Below, piece by piece: positions 27,741 through 36,632 of a DNA stretch of 64,000 nt. Each line of letters starts with the position of its first letter. Within the stretch, counting starts at the first letter, position 1. Source of the DNA: Paraburkholderia lacunae (lineage in GTDB: Bacteria > Pseudomonadota > Gammaproteobacteria > Burkholderiales > Burkholderiaceae); contig NZ_QHKS01000021.1 in the NCBI RefSeq assembly GCF_003353175.1, positions 62,001 to 126,000 on the forward strand, read 5' to 3'. The notes beneath the pieces were generated by a model, which was not told the origin of the DNA, searched no databases, and worked only from the letters and a program-made list of their open reading frames with translations. Position numbers and translations under genes: made by a program.

Positions 27741-30065
27741 TTACTCTTCGACCTGGACGACGGTGGTGACGTCGGGCAGCAGGGAGAGGTCCATCCGGTG
27801 CTTGGCGCCATAGGACGGTACGCCCAGTTCTTCCTCGAGCAACTGCCAGTCCGCGGGCAGATTCCAGAACGCCTTGAACTCCCGTGTGAACTTCTCGGAC
27901 AGCGCGAAGCTGGTGGCGAACATGTGTTGCACCTGGACGGACGCGTGCTTGTTGAGGATGCGTTCGCGCTCTTCCTTCATCCATTCGCGGGTAGGCAGAG
28001 CTCGGGCCAGCCGTTCCTTGCGGATCTCGGCACGGCGGGCCTGGGTTTGGGCTGCATCCACCGTAAACACGCCCTTGGCGTCCTGGGTGAAGACGGCGCC
28101 ATAGACCTTCTGCGCATAGTCCGGCAGCAGGAATTTCTGGTTGAGGTCCGCCTCGACGGCCTTCGGATCCCGATCGATCGGGTCGCCAAAGCCTGGACCG
28201 CCGCGCAGGTAGTTGAGGTAGAGGTCGTGGTTGGCGTAACAGTCCTCGGTAGTAATGCACTGCTTGTCACGCTTGACCACGGCGCTGGCATCGATGTGGC
28301 GTTCGTAGTCCGGGTTGCCCGGATCGATGTCGCCGCCCAGAGGCAACGAGTCGCCGATGGTGATGCGCTTGTCGAGGCCTGTGTTGTGTGCCTCGAAGCG
28401 GTAACCGGTGGCGGACGGATAGCCGCCCATCATGCCCCAATCGCTGTTCATGAAGCCGTTGCCCATGAAGAACATGGTCCAGTCCTGGGCGTTCCACACC
28501 ATGCGCAGCGTCTCGAAGCCGCAACCGCCACGGTACTTGCCGTAGCCGCCGGAGTTGGCCTTGACGTTCCGGCCCAGGTAGAGCAACGGCTCTGCCATCT
28601 CCCAGATCTCGATGTCGCCCATGTCGCCTTCCGGGTTCCAGATGGCGGCGGCGTGGTTGAGGCCATCCTTGACGGCGCAGGCGCCGGTGCCGCAGGAGCT
28701 GGCCTCGAAGCTGTTGACCGCGTGGATCTCGCCATCCTGATTGATGCCGCCGCCCTGCAGCCAGTTGGACGTGTTGGCGTTACCCGCGTTGACCTCTTCC
28801 AGGTAGCCCCGGCTGAAATAGGACTGCGAGAGACCGCGCCACAGAGCTGCCCAGCCGGAAACCAGGAAGTGCCAGGCGTAGGCGTGGCCGGTGCGGCGGT
28901 CATCCGGGTTGCACCAGGTGCCCTTTGGCAGGCGGAATTCGGTGGCGAAGTAGGCACCGTCGTTGATGCGCTGAGTGGGCACCAGGGTCTGGCACATCAT
29001 CACCCAGATTCCGGAAGTAAAGGCCACCTGATGCGCGTTGAAGGTGTGCCAGCCCCAACGGCTCGCGCCCTCGAAGTCCAGCCGCCACTTGCCGTCCGGC
29101 TTGATGGTCATCTCCACCGGCGAGTGCATGATGGAGTCGAGCTTGGCGAAGGCGTTGGAGACTTGCACGTCCTCATGTTTGTAAGGCACGTCGACAAAGG
29201 AGACCTTGCGGTACTTGCCCGGCAGGGTCATGGCCTTGATACGGCTCTGCAGTCCGCGGCGGCCTTCTTCGATGACCTCGAAGGCGAACTTCTCATAGGC
29301 TTCGATGCCGTCGGCGCGGACCACCTCCTCCACCAGCTCGCGGATCATGTGGCAGCCGGCGATGCGGGTCTTTTCGTCGAGGATCCAGTACTTGGGCGTG
29401 CGCACCGAGCGCTGTGACTCGTGCAGCCAGTCGCGCAGCGGCTCGTCGTTCACCCCGGTCTTGCGGCAGGTGATCATGTAGCCGTCGCCGAAGCGCTGGG
29501 TCTGGCCAGTGGACATCGAGCCCGGCGTCACCGAGCCGGTGTCGATCACGTGGGTGACGCCGCCTACCCAGCCGATCAGCCGGCCTTCCCAGAAGATCGG
29601 GACGATGGTGGCGATGTCGCAGGGGTGGACGTTGCCGATGGCGCAGTCGTTGGTCGTGAACATATCCCCGGGGTTGATGCCGGGGTTGCCTTCCCAGTTG
29701 TTCTCGATCATGTACTTGATCGCCGCGCCCATGGTGCCGACGTGGATGATGATCCCGGTCGAGGTCAGGACGCAGTCGCCGGCGGCGTTGTAGAGGGTGA
29801 AGCAGAGTTCGCCTTCCTGCTCGACGATGGGGCTGGCGGCGATCTTCTTGGCGGTTTCGCGGGCATGCACCAGGCCGCCGCGCAGCTTGGAGAACAGCTT
29901 CTCGTAGCCGATCGGATCCGCGTCACGGAATTCCAGCTTCTCGAGGCCGTTGTAGTGGCCGGTGGCCTTGGTGCGCTCGATGATGCCGTCGCGGTATTGC
30001 TTGAGGGTCTGGCCGTTCTGCAGCAGGTCGGCGAAGCCGACTTCCTTCTTGCTCATCATATTCAT
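27741..30065 (-). CDS. acxB: Acetone carboxylase, alpha subunit (HyuB-like)
   Basis: A 774-residue hydantoinase-B-type protein matching the 85-kDa alpha subunit that holds the Mn site where acetone enolate and carboxyphosphate combine. Visible family segments are GDCVLTSTGIIIHVGTMGAA, FTTNDCAIGNVHPCDIATI, GWVGGVTHVIDTGSVTPGSM and FEASSCGTGACAVKDGLNHA. ATG 30065 follows AAGGAG and gives MNMMSKKEVGFADLL; an open frame extends further upstream into acxA and is not coding. It is 12 bp after acxA and 24 bp before acxC. Cupriavidus, Xanthobacter and Azoarcus-type acetone users have the same gene order. Confidence 0.93.
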   Translation of the reverse strand: MNMMSKKEVGFADLLQNGQTLKQYRDGIIERTKATGHYNGLEKLEFRDADPIGYEKLFSKLRGGLVHARETAKKIAASPIVEQEGELCFTLYNAAGDCVLTSTGIIIHVGTMGAAIKYMIENNWEGNPGINPGDMFTTNDCAIGNVHPCDIATIVPIFWEGRLIGWVGGVTHVIDTGSVTPGSMSTGQTQRFGDGYMITCRKTGVNDEPLRDWLHESQRSVRTPKYWILDEKTRIAGCHMIRELVEEVVRADGIEAYEKFAFEVIEEGRRGLQSRIKAMTLPGKYRKVSFVDVPYKHEDVQVSNAFAKLDSIMHSPVEMTIKPDGKWRLDFEGASRWGWHTFNAHQVAFTSGIWVMMCQTLVPTQRINDGAYFATEFRLPKGTWCNPDDRRTGHAYAWHFLVSGWAALWRGLSQSYFSRGYLEEVNAGNANTSNWLQGGGINQDGEIHAVNSFEASSCGTGACAVKDGLNHAAAIWNPEGDMGDIEIWEMAEPLLYLGRNVKANSGGYGKYRGGCGFETLRMVWNAQDWTMFFMGNGFMNSDWGMMGGYPSATGYRFEAHNTGLDKRITIGDSLPLGGDIDPGNPDYERHIDASAVVKRDKQCITTEDCYANHDLYLNYLRGGPGFGDPIDRDPKAVEADLNQKFLLPDYAQKVYGAVFTQDAKGVFTVDAAQTQARRAEIRKERLARALPTREWMKEERERILNKHASVQVQHMFATSFALSEKFTREFKAFWNLPADWQLLEEELGVPSYGAKHRMDLSLLPDVTTVVQVEE

Positions 30066-30076
30066 GGCGGGTCTCC

Positions 30077-32221
30077 TTACTTCACTTCCTTGAGATGGAA
30101 CAGGCGGTGTTTGTCGATCGTGGTTGCGAAGCCGTCGGGAACGACGAAGGTCGTGGCGTCCGATTCGATGATGGCGGGACCCACGATGTGGTTGCCGGCC
30201 TTGAGGGCTTCCATCTTCCAGAGCGCGGCATCCACCCACTTCTTGTGGCGGTAGAAGGGACGGGTGCCGAGATAGGCTGCCTTGGGCGGCACGGGGCCGG
30301 CATCCGGGTCTTCCGGCAGCACCGGCTTCTGGGTCACGACGGTGCCGCGCAGGATCGCACCGGTGATCGAGAAGCCCAGTTCCGGCGAGCGGGCCGAGCT
30401 GGCGTAGACCCGGCCGTAAGTGAGCTCGAAGGCCTCGACGATCTTGTCCCAGTCGGCGCCGGTGGCGGCGCTGGTCACCGGCGAGACGATTTCGAGGTCA
30501 TTCAGCTGGCCCATGTACTGCATCTTGTAGCCGGGGATCAGCAGCACGTCCTCTGCCTTGTAGCCGTTGAGGACGAATTCGTCGATGACCTTGACCGCCA
30601 GTTCGGACCAGGCTTCCTGCAGGGACTTGCAGGCGGCTTCCTTGTTGGCATCGGGGGCGTGCTGGGCGACACCAAGGTCGACCGATTTGTCGTAGCGGTA
30701 CTCGAAGTCGGCGCAGGCGCAGCCGAAGGCCGAGAAGCCGGCCGCCCAGGCCGGCACGACGACGTCCTTGAAGCCGACGCCCTCGGTGTAGCCGTAGGTG
30801 TGCACCGGCCCGGCGCCGCCGTAGGAGAAGCAGGTGAAGTCCGCGGGGTTGTAGCCCTTGGCGCTGATATTGGCGCGCAGGTACTCGGAGAGAGTGAGAT
30901 CGAGCAGCTCGATGACGCCGGCGGCGGCATCCTCGACCGACAGGCCGAGCGGCTCGGCGATCTGCGCCTTGATGTGGTCGCGGGCGCGCTGCACGTCGAG
31001 CTTGATGGCGCCGCCCAAGAAATTGTTCGGGTTCAGGTAGCCGAGCACCACGTGGCAGTCGGACACGGACACCGTGTCGAGGCCGCTCTCGGGCCAGCAG
31101 GTGCCGACGCGGTAGCCGGCGCTGTCGGGGCCGAGCTTGATCGACTTGCTATAGGGGTCGAGGCGCACGAAGCTGCCGGCGCCCGCACCGACCGAGTCCA
31201 TCGCCACCAGGGGCAGCGAGAGGACCAGGCGGGCCATGTCGGGGTCGGACTTGATGGCGAAATTGCCCTTGGTGATGAGGGCCACGTCGAAGCTGGTGCC
31301 GCCAATATCGGAGCAGGCGATGTTCTCGTCACCCAGGTACTCGCCCAACAGCTTGGAGCCGATGACGCCGCCGATCGGGCCGGAAACGATGGTGCGCGCG
31401 AGTTCCTTGGCCTTCCAGCTGATGGTGCCGCCGTGCGTGGCCATCACCCGCAGGTCGAACCTCGCGCCGTGCTTCTTGAAACGGTCGCTCACCTTCTTCA
31501 AGGTCTGGCGGGAAGGTTCGGCGCCATAGGCCTCGAGGATGGTGGTGTTCATCCTGTGGCTTTCCTTGCGCGACGGGTAATAGTCCACCGAGGCGAAGAC
31601 GGGGATCTCCACTTTCAGCTTGCGCAGCTCTTCCTTGACCACATCGCGGGCGCGCAGCTCGCTGGTCTCGTTCTTGTGCGACTGCAGCAGGCAGATGACG
31701 ATGGCCTGGGCGCCGGCTTCCGCCAGTTGGCGGGTGGCCTGTCGCACCTCGTCCTCGCGTAGAGGAATGACGACCCTGCCCTGCACGTCGGTGCGCTCGG
31801 TGACGCCGCGCGTGCGCGAGACCGGCACCAGCGGTTCGTCGTAGCGATGGGTATTGAGGTGGATGCGGTCCTCCAGCGCGTAGCCCAGGTAGCTCTGCAG
31901 GGCGCGGCCCATGGAGTGGATCTGCTCGAAGCCGCGGTTGCAGATGAGGCCGACGTCGAGGCCCTTGCGCATCAGAATGCGGTTCAACATGGCGGTGCCG
32001 GAATAGACGCAGGTCACCAGCTCCGGATAGACATCGTCCACTGTCCGGTCCCAGTGAGCGAGTGCATCTTCGGAAGAGTTGTAGATGGCAAGGGATTCGT
32101 CACCGGGATTGCTCTGCGCCTTGCCGACCACGAAACGGCCGTCGGAGCGCACGAAGAATGTGTCGGTCATCGTGCCGCCGGCATCGATGCCCATCACCTG
32201 TACGGTGGACTGCGATTGCAT
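30077..32221 (-). CDS. acxA: Acetone carboxylase, beta subunit (HyuA-like, ATP-hydrolysing)
   Basis: A 714-residue hydantoinase-A/oxoprolinase-type protein matching the 78-kDa beta subunit that phosphorylates acetone and bicarbonate. Nucleotide-binding segments are MGIDAGGTMTDTFFV at the N-terminus, SGPIGGVIGSKLLGE, ACSDIGGTSFDVALI and CFSYGGAGPVHTYGYTEG. ATG 32221 is preceded by AGGAGG at six bases; the upstream in-frame ATGs lie between the sigma-54 promoter and this box and are not supported. First gene of acxABC, transcribed from the sigma-54 promoter at 32276-32290 under two activator palindromes. Confidence 0.93.
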   Translation of the reverse strand: MQSQSTVQVMGIDAGGTMTDTFFVRSDGRFVVGKAQSNPGDESLAIYNSSEDALAHWDRTVDDVYPELVTCVYSGTAMLNRILMRKGLDVGLICNRGFEQIHSMGRALQSYLGYALEDRIHLNTHRYDEPLVPVSRTRGVTERTDVQGRVVIPLREDEVRQATRQLAEAGAQAIVICLLQSHKNETSELRARDVVKEELRKLKVEIPVFASVDYYPSRKESHRMNTTILEAYGAEPSRQTLKKVSDRFKKHGARFDLRVMATHGGTISWKAKELARTIVSGPIGGVIGSKLLGEYLGDENIACSDIGGTSFDVALITKGNFAIKSDPDMARLVLSLPLVAMDSVGAGAGSFVRLDPYSKSIKLGPDSAGYRVGTCWPESGLDTVSVSDCHVVLGYLNPNNFLGGAIKLDVQRARDHIKAQIAEPLGLSVEDAAAGVIELLDLTLSEYLRANISAKGYNPADFTCFSYGGAGPVHTYGYTEGVGFKDVVVPAWAAGFSAFGCACADFEYRYDKSVDLGVAQHAPDANKEAACKSLQEAWSELAVKVIDEFVLNGYKAEDVLLIPGYKMQYMGQLNDLEIVSPVTSAATGADWDKIVEAFELTYGRVYASSARSPELGFSITGAILRGTVVTQKPVLPEDPDAGPVPPKAAYLGTRPFYRHKKWVDAALWKMEALKAGNHIVGPAIIESDATTFVVPDGFATTIDKHRLFHLKEVK

Positions 32222-32275
32222 ATTGCCTCCTATCATTCGTGTAGTCATTGTGGGAAGTCCCACGCCCCATCCAGC

Positions 32276-32290
32276 GCAAAGGTCGTGCCA
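32276..32290 (-). promoter_or_regulatory. Sigma-54 promoter of acxABC
   Basis: Read on the minus strand, TGGCACGACCTTTGC matches the -24/-12 consensus TGGCAC-N5-TTGC exactly, with ten bases between the GG and GC. Transcription should start near 32264, giving a leader of about 43 bases before acxA. The divergent gene at 33384 encodes a sigma-54 activator. Confidence 0.88.
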
Positions 32291-32392
32291 CGACCGGCTG
32301 GCACCAAGGGAAGATATGGCATGTGATTGAAATCAACGAGTTGCCTGCATTCCCTGGCAACGTCGCTGGTCGCAACTGCCTGCTGTCGTCGC

Positions 32393-32409
32393 TGTCCGGA
32401 TTCCCGACA
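32393..32409. promoter_or_regulatory. AcxR-type upstream activator site 1
   Basis: TGTCCGGATTCCCGACA, an interrupted palindrome centred at 32401 about 137 bp upstream of the predicted acxA transcription start. It shares its half-site with three other palindromes in the region. Confidence 0.75.
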
Positions 32410-32421
32410 CCTGCGCAGCGT

Positions 32422-32438
32422 TGTCCGGGAATCGGACG
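32422..32438. promoter_or_regulatory. AcxR-type upstream activator site 2
   Basis: TGTCCGGGAATCGGACG (GTCCG-N5-CGGAC) centred at 32430, 29 bp from site 1 and about 166 bp upstream of the predicted acxA start. The 29-bp spacing, close to three helical turns, recurs in the second pair at 33227-33275. Confidence 0.75.
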
Positions 32439-32546
32439 CACTGCGGGCCGCTCGCTCCGGAGTGCGAACTATGGATCCGATACGGTTGCCTTGAGACAAA
32501 CTCAGGCATCCGGAAGTGGAGCACGGGTTGTCGCCCAGCGCTGATC

Positions 32547-33065
32547 TCATAGCGCCTGGTAGCCGTCGAATTTGAATGCGGAAATCGCTCGCGTCACGGA
32601 TACGCCCTTCGAAGTCGCGACGGTGAGACGCCTGACGGCTTTGACCCCGGCGTCCAGTACACCAACTGCCCAGGACTTCCATACATCGATCTGATCACTG
32701 CGGCTCTCGCCGTACACGCACCACATACAGAAGTGCTCGCAGTTATTGGAAATCAGCCGATAGCGATCCTCGCCGAGGCGGGAGTAGGCTCGGCGGACGG
32801 CTTCCACGCCAGCGAACCTGGCGCCGGAGCTTTGCCTGATCCAGACCGGGTGCCCCTGTGCGAATTCCGCGAGCGTGACCTCCTGCACCGGGCCGCGGCG
32901 CAGTGACCGTGACAGCCCTGCGTAATGCACGACTTTGCCGGCCCCCGCATAGACGCCATGATGTGTGTAGCCAAGTCGTTCGGTTACGAGATGGCTTCCG
33001 ATCGTCAGATCCGCGTCGGCCACCGCTTCGACAACCAGGTGCCCTGTTCTCGTCAAATCTTTCAT
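32547..33065 (-). CDS. LRAT-domain (NlpC/P60-like) protein
   Basis: A 172-residue protein with the lecithin:retinol acyltransferase-like permuted papain fold. The motif NNCEHFCMWC gives the nucleophile Cys109, the His pair 35-36 in GYTHHGVYAG is the catalytic histidine region, and GKVVHYAG follows. RRGPVQEVTLAEFAQGHPVW lies between. LRAT proteins act as acyltransferases, phospholipases or amidases. ATG at 33065 sits about 29 bases after a predicted sigma-54 start, so the longer frame to 33398 was discarded. It lies between acxA and acxR. The same activator palindromes and promoter class control both units, implying a role in growth on acetone; which role is unknown. Confidence 0.8.
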   Translation of the reverse strand: MKDLTRTGHLVVEAVADADLTIGSHLVTERLGYTHHGVYAGAGKVVHYAGLSRSLRRGPVQEVTLAEFAQGHPVWIRQSSGARFAGVEAVRRAYSRLGEDRYRLISNNCEHFCMWCVYGESRSDQIDVWKSWAVGVLDAGVKAVRRLTVATSKGVSVTRAISAFKFDGYQAL

Positions 33066-33104
33066 GCTCTTCACCGCATTGCGCTGCCTCACGCACCCAT
33101 CCAC

Positions 33105-33120
33105 TGCATATGGCGCGCCA
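33105..33120 (-). promoter_or_regulatory. Sigma-54 promoter of the LRAT gene
   Basis: On the minus strand TGGCGCGCCATATGCA has the invariant GG and GC ten bases apart and 7 of 9 other consensus-type positions. The predicted start, near 33094, precedes the LRAT ATG by about 29 bases. The upstream sites at 33227-33275 stand at nearly the same distance as in the acxABC promoter. Confidence 0.65.
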
Positions 33121-33226
33121 TCATCGCAAACGAGCGGCGTGGCGCGACTTTGCGCCGCGCCGAGTCGACCTACCGGGAGGAGGTTCGCGAATTCAACGCA
33201 AGCCTCTTGCTGGGCCGTGCTTTCGC

Positions 33227-33243
33227 CGTCCGGAATCCGGACG
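33227..33243. promoter_or_regulatory. AcxR-type upstream activator site 3
   Basis: CGTCCGGAATCCGGACG, a perfect palindrome centred at 33235, about 141 bp upstream of the predicted LRAT transcription start and 149 bp before acxR. Confidence 0.78.
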
Positions 33244-33252
33244 CCCACGCAA

Positions 33253-33275
33253 AGGTGTCCGGATTCCGGACACCT
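33253..33275. promoter_or_regulatory. AcxR-type upstream activator site 4
   Basis: A 23-bp perfect palindrome (arms AGGTGTCCGGA, one central base) at 33264, exactly 29 bp from site 3. It is the best copy of the four and could also serve autoregulation of acxR, which starts 109 bp downstream on the other strand. Confidence 0.8.
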
Positions 33276-33383
33276 TCCTGCGCGCCTGCTGCAGAGCACA
33301 AACCAGGGATTTGAAGGGGATTGTTGACTTGGTGATGTCACGGGATTACGGTGACTGCAGTCAAAAATTGAGAGCGATCGTCC

Positions 33384-35384
33384 ATGCCGTTTTCCCATCG
33401 CGGCACTCTGATCCCCCGCATCGGAGACGAACCTGTTGTGGCCTCATCCTGGGAGCGGTTTGTGCAGAACCAGCCCCTGGAGGGGGAAGGTGTGCGCAGC
33501 GTCGTGCTGGCTTCGTGGCAGCGCAGTCGCGCTGACGCCGTTGATCCTGCCACGCACTGCGCACCGGGAGCCGCCGCCGAACGTGTCCGCCAATTGCAGC
33601 GGCAGAACCGGAATCTCTGCGATGCCGCGCATCCGGCACTGGAGGGGCTGCGCGATATCCTGCGGGAATGCGGCACCCTCATCATGCTCTGCGATCCGGG
33701 CGGCACGATTCTCCAACTCAATGGCGAGACCCGCGTCCGCGGCGTTGGCGAGGCGATCAACCTGGCCACCGGCGGCTGCTGGAATGAGGAAGTCATCGGC
33801 ACCAATGCCATCGGCACCGCAATCGCCACCGGTGCTGCGGTTCAGATCCATGCCAACGAGCATTTCTGCCTGGACGTCAGGCGCTGGACCTGCGCTGCTG
33901 CTCCCATCTTTGCCCCCTTTAGCCGCACCCTGCTGGGAGTCGTGGATGTCTCCGGCGTCAAGGAAACTTTCCATGGCCACACCTTGGGCCTGGTGGTGGC
34001 TGCCGCCAGGCAGATCGAAAGCGAACTGGCCTGCCGCGACGGTGCTCTCCACGAGCGGCTGCTGACCCGAGCCATCGATAATTTCATCCGTTACGCCAGC
34101 GACTACGTCGTGCTCGTCGACACCCGAGGGCGCGTTGTTCGCACCAACGGGAACGCGCACGCGGCGCGAGAGATGTATGACGTGCGGTTGCCTTTAGAGG
34201 TCGGCAGCGAAGTGCCGGGGCTGAACCTTGCGCTGCCGGAGGTCGATCGGTGCTGCCAACGGCCGGAATGGCTGCGCCCCGAATGGCTACACCCGGTGAA
34301 GGACCATGAAGGCACGCTGGGTACGATGCTCGTGATTGCGCTCGGGGCGCGGCAAAATCGAACCGCCATATCGCTGCCCACCGCCACGACAACGCCGGCA
34401 GGAAACGATGCGTTCGGTGAAATCATTGGCGCAAGCGCGGTTCTGGAGGCGACCAAGGCACGCGCTCGCCGCATCGCCCCTCTCGATCTGCCAGTACTGC
34501 TCCTGGGTGAGACCGGTGCGGGGAAGGAACTCTTTGCCCGGGCGCTGCATCGGGCGGGGAAACGCGCCGAGGGGCCGTTCATTGCCGTGAATTGCGGCGC
34601 GTTTAGCCGTGAGCTTTTGGCCAGCGAGCTGTTTGGCTATATCGACGGTGCATTTACAGGCGCGCGTCGTGGTGGCCTTCCGGGTAAGTTTGAGCAGGCC
34701 GACGGCGGTACCCTGTTCCTGGACGAGATCGGCGAGATGCCACTCGACATGCAGCCCCACCTGTTGCGCGTGCTGCAGGATAGCGTTGTCGTCCGCCTGG
34801 GCGATACCCGCGAGCGGCGCGTTTCGGTGCGCGTCATCGCAGCCACTAACCGTGATCTGCAGAGAGAGATCGCCGCCGGGCGCTTCCGGGAAGACCTGTA
34901 CCACCGCCTCTGCGTGGTCAGCCTGCCACTACCGGCGCTACGCGACCGGCCCGGCGATATCGAGGCCATTATCGATCATCTCAACAGCAAACTGGCACGC
35001 AAGTATGGCTGTGCGCCCAAGCAGCTTGAACCCTCCGTGTGCCAGGCTCTTCTGAGCTATCGCTGGCCGGGCAACATACGTGAACTGCACAATGTCTTCG
35101 AGGTGATGTTCGCGCTCAGCGAAGGCGACATCATCGATACGTCTCTACTCCCCACGACCATCACTCAGATGGCCGGGAACTCGCCTCCCATATCAACCTC
35201 GGCGCCAATGGCAGCGTCATCCGGTCGGCTCGAGGAAATGGAGAGACAAGCAATACTCGATGCGATCGCGAACGCCCACGGAAATATGTCGATGGCCGCC
35301 CGAACGCTGGGAATCTCGAGGAGCACGCTGTATGTCAAACTGGCCGCGATTCGGGCCATTCAAGCTCCGCATTTAGGGGCTTGA
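33384..35384 (+). CDS. acxR: Sigma-54-dependent activator of acetone carboxylase genes (AcoR family)
   Basis: A 666-residue enhancer-binding protein. Residues 60-190 form a GAF-like sensor (GGTILQLNGETRVRG, EEVIGTNAIGTA) as in AcoR. The AAA+ domain from about 345 carries Walker A GETGAGKE, the sigma-54 contact GAFTGA, Walker B GGTLFLDEIGEMP and the R-finger region NRDLQREIAAGRFREDLYHR. The last 45 residues are a Fis helix-turn-helix (ARTLGISRSTLYVKL). Divergent from acxABC with the LRAT gene between. It should bind the TGTCCGGA-type palindromes and switch on both sigma-54 promoters when acetone or a related ketone/alcohol is present. A terminator follows. Confidence 0.92.
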   Translation: MPFSHRGTLIPRIGDEPVVASSWERFVQNQPLEGEGVRSVVLASWQRSRADAVDPATHCAPGAAAERVRQLQRQNRNLCDAAHPALEGLRDILRECGTLIMLCDPGGTILQLNGETRVRGVGEAINLATGGCWNEEVIGTNAIGTAIATGAAVQIHANEHFCLDVRRWTCAAAPIFAPFSRTLLGVVDVSGVKETFHGHTLGLVVAAARQIESELACRDGALHERLLTRAIDNFIRYASDYVVLVDTRGRVVRTNGNAHAAREMYDVRLPLEVGSEVPGLNLALPEVDRCCQRPEWLRPEWLHPVKDHEGTLGTMLVIALGARQNRTAISLPTATTTPAGNDAFGEIIGASAVLEATKARARRIAPLDLPVLLLGETGAGKELFARALHRAGKRAEGPFIAVNCGAFSRELLASELFGYIDGAFTGARRGGLPGKFEQADGGTLFLDEIGEMPLDMQPHLLRVLQDSVVVRLGDTRERRVSVRVIAATNRDLQREIAAGRFREDLYHRLCVVSLPLPALRDRPGDIEAIIDHLNSKLARKYGCAPKQLEPSVCQALLSYRWPGNIRELHNVFEVMFALSEGDIIDTSLLPTTITQMAGNSPPISTSAPMAASSGRLEEMERQAILDAIANAHGNMSMAARTLGISRSTLYVKLAAIRAIQAPHLGA

Positions 35385-35490
35385 GCGCTGAGCGTTGCGC
35401 GCCGAGCAAGCGTTGATCGACTGTCTCCGCATGGATGGGCGCTCGCCATCGTTTAACGGCCGATTGGCGGAGATCCGCCGGCGTATCAGG

Positions 35491-35523
35491 AAAATGGGAG
35501 CCAAAGCTGGCTCCCATTTTTTT
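35491..35523 (+). terminator. Rho-independent terminator after acxR
   Basis: Stem ATGGGAGCC/GGCTCCCAT with a six-base loop (AAAGCT), followed by seven T residues and preceded by an A run. It could also work in reverse for the convergent SDR gene ending at 35622. The spacer 35385-35490 contains no other feature. Confidence 0.92.
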
Positions 35524-35621
35524 GTCCTTGACCTTCGTTCGGATTGCCCGGCATCGGGCGCATGCCAACGACCAGGCCTGCCTTGTGCGTCGTCGTGATC
35601 GACGCCTCCGCGCAAAGCTGC

Positions 35622-36368
35622 TTAACGCGCTCCGCCGGCGGCGAGCAGGCTCTCGCCGGTGATCCAGCGCGCGTCGTCCGAGGCGAGGAAAACAGCGACG
35701 CCCGCGATATCGTCAGGCTGCCCGATACGGCCGAGCGGAGTCTGGCTGACTGCCCACGTCTCGAAGTCGGAACCGACAAAGCCTGCGCTATGCGTGCCTT
35801 CTGTCGCGACCATGCCCGGATTCACCGAGTTGACGCGAATTTTTCGCGGTCCGAGTTCACGGGCCAGCACGCCCGTGATGCCGTCCACCGCGGACTTCGT
35901 GCCGGTATAGACCGCGCTGCCCGCCGGCGTGATGCGGCTGACCAGCGAGCCGACGTTGATGATGCTGCCGCCTTCGCCGAGATGTTTCGCCGCTGCTTGC
36001 GTGACCAGCAACAGACCCAGCACGTTCACATTGAAGTGTTTATGGAAGTGCTCTTCGGTGATGGCTTCGATCGGCGCGAACTCATACACGCCGGAATTGT
36101 TGACGACGATGTCGAGGCGGCCATACGTTTCGACCGCTGCATCGATGATGCCTTGCGCGTCCGCGGCTTTCGACACGTCGCCCGCCACGGCAACCGCCTT
36201 GCCGCCCGCCGCGGTGATGGCGTCGACCACCGCGTCCGCGCCGGCCTTGCTGGACGCATAGTTGACCACCACCGACGCGCCTTGCGCCGCGAGGGCCTTG
36301 GCGATCGCGGCGCCGATACCTTTCGATGCGCCTGTCACAACCGCGACTTTACCTGCGAGCTTGCTCAT
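35622..36368 (-). CDS. SDR-family oxidoreductase
   Basis: A 248-residue classical short-chain dehydrogenase: cofactor motif VVTGASKGIGAAIA, VNNSG, and the catalytic Ser (VGSLVSRI) plus Y-x3-K (YTGTKSA) in order, ending ITGESLLAAGG. The NAD(P) choice cannot be fixed; NYASS after the second strand suggests NADP. ATG 36368 follows AGGAAA; the frame upstream is out of family. No partner genes surround it: a terminator on one side, a histone-deacetylase-like gene 265 bp away on the other. Substrate unknown. Confidence 0.87.
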   Translation of the reverse strand: MSKLAGKVAVVTGASKGIGAAIAKALAAQGASVVVNYASSKAGADAVVDAITAAGGKAVAVAGDVSKAADAQGIIDAAVETYGRLDIVVNNSGVYEFAPIEAITEEHFHKHFNVNVLGLLLVTQAAAKHLGEGGSIINVGSLVSRITPAGSAVYTGTKSAVDGITGVLARELGPRKIRVNSVNPGMVATEGTHSAGFVGSDFETWAVSQTPLGRIGQPDDIAGVAVFLASDDARWITGESLLAAGGAR

Positions 36369-36632
36369 GATCGTTTTCCTTTGAGGTGGGGTTTGCGCCG
36401 GCGCGCTGCCGCGAAGATACGCGGGGCTGGCTTCCATGAAGCGTCAGATGCAGCGGCGCTGTCACAGCAGTCACTGTAGACAGGTAAGCCGGCGGGATAA
36501 AGCGGCTCAGAACGAATAGTTACGTCGGGTCAGGCGAACAATCGGATTTTGTTTGAAGCGGTGAATGGGAGATGGGGCAAGTGGGTCGCGGCGCCCCATG
36601 CCCCTGCCCCCGCCTCCTTCGCGCCGGCTTCT

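Noticed and set aside
32222..32263. Upstream starts of acxA (ATGs at 32263, 32248 and 32236)
   Set aside because: They fall in the leader between the predicted sigma-54 start and the AGGAGG box that precedes the ATG at 32221.
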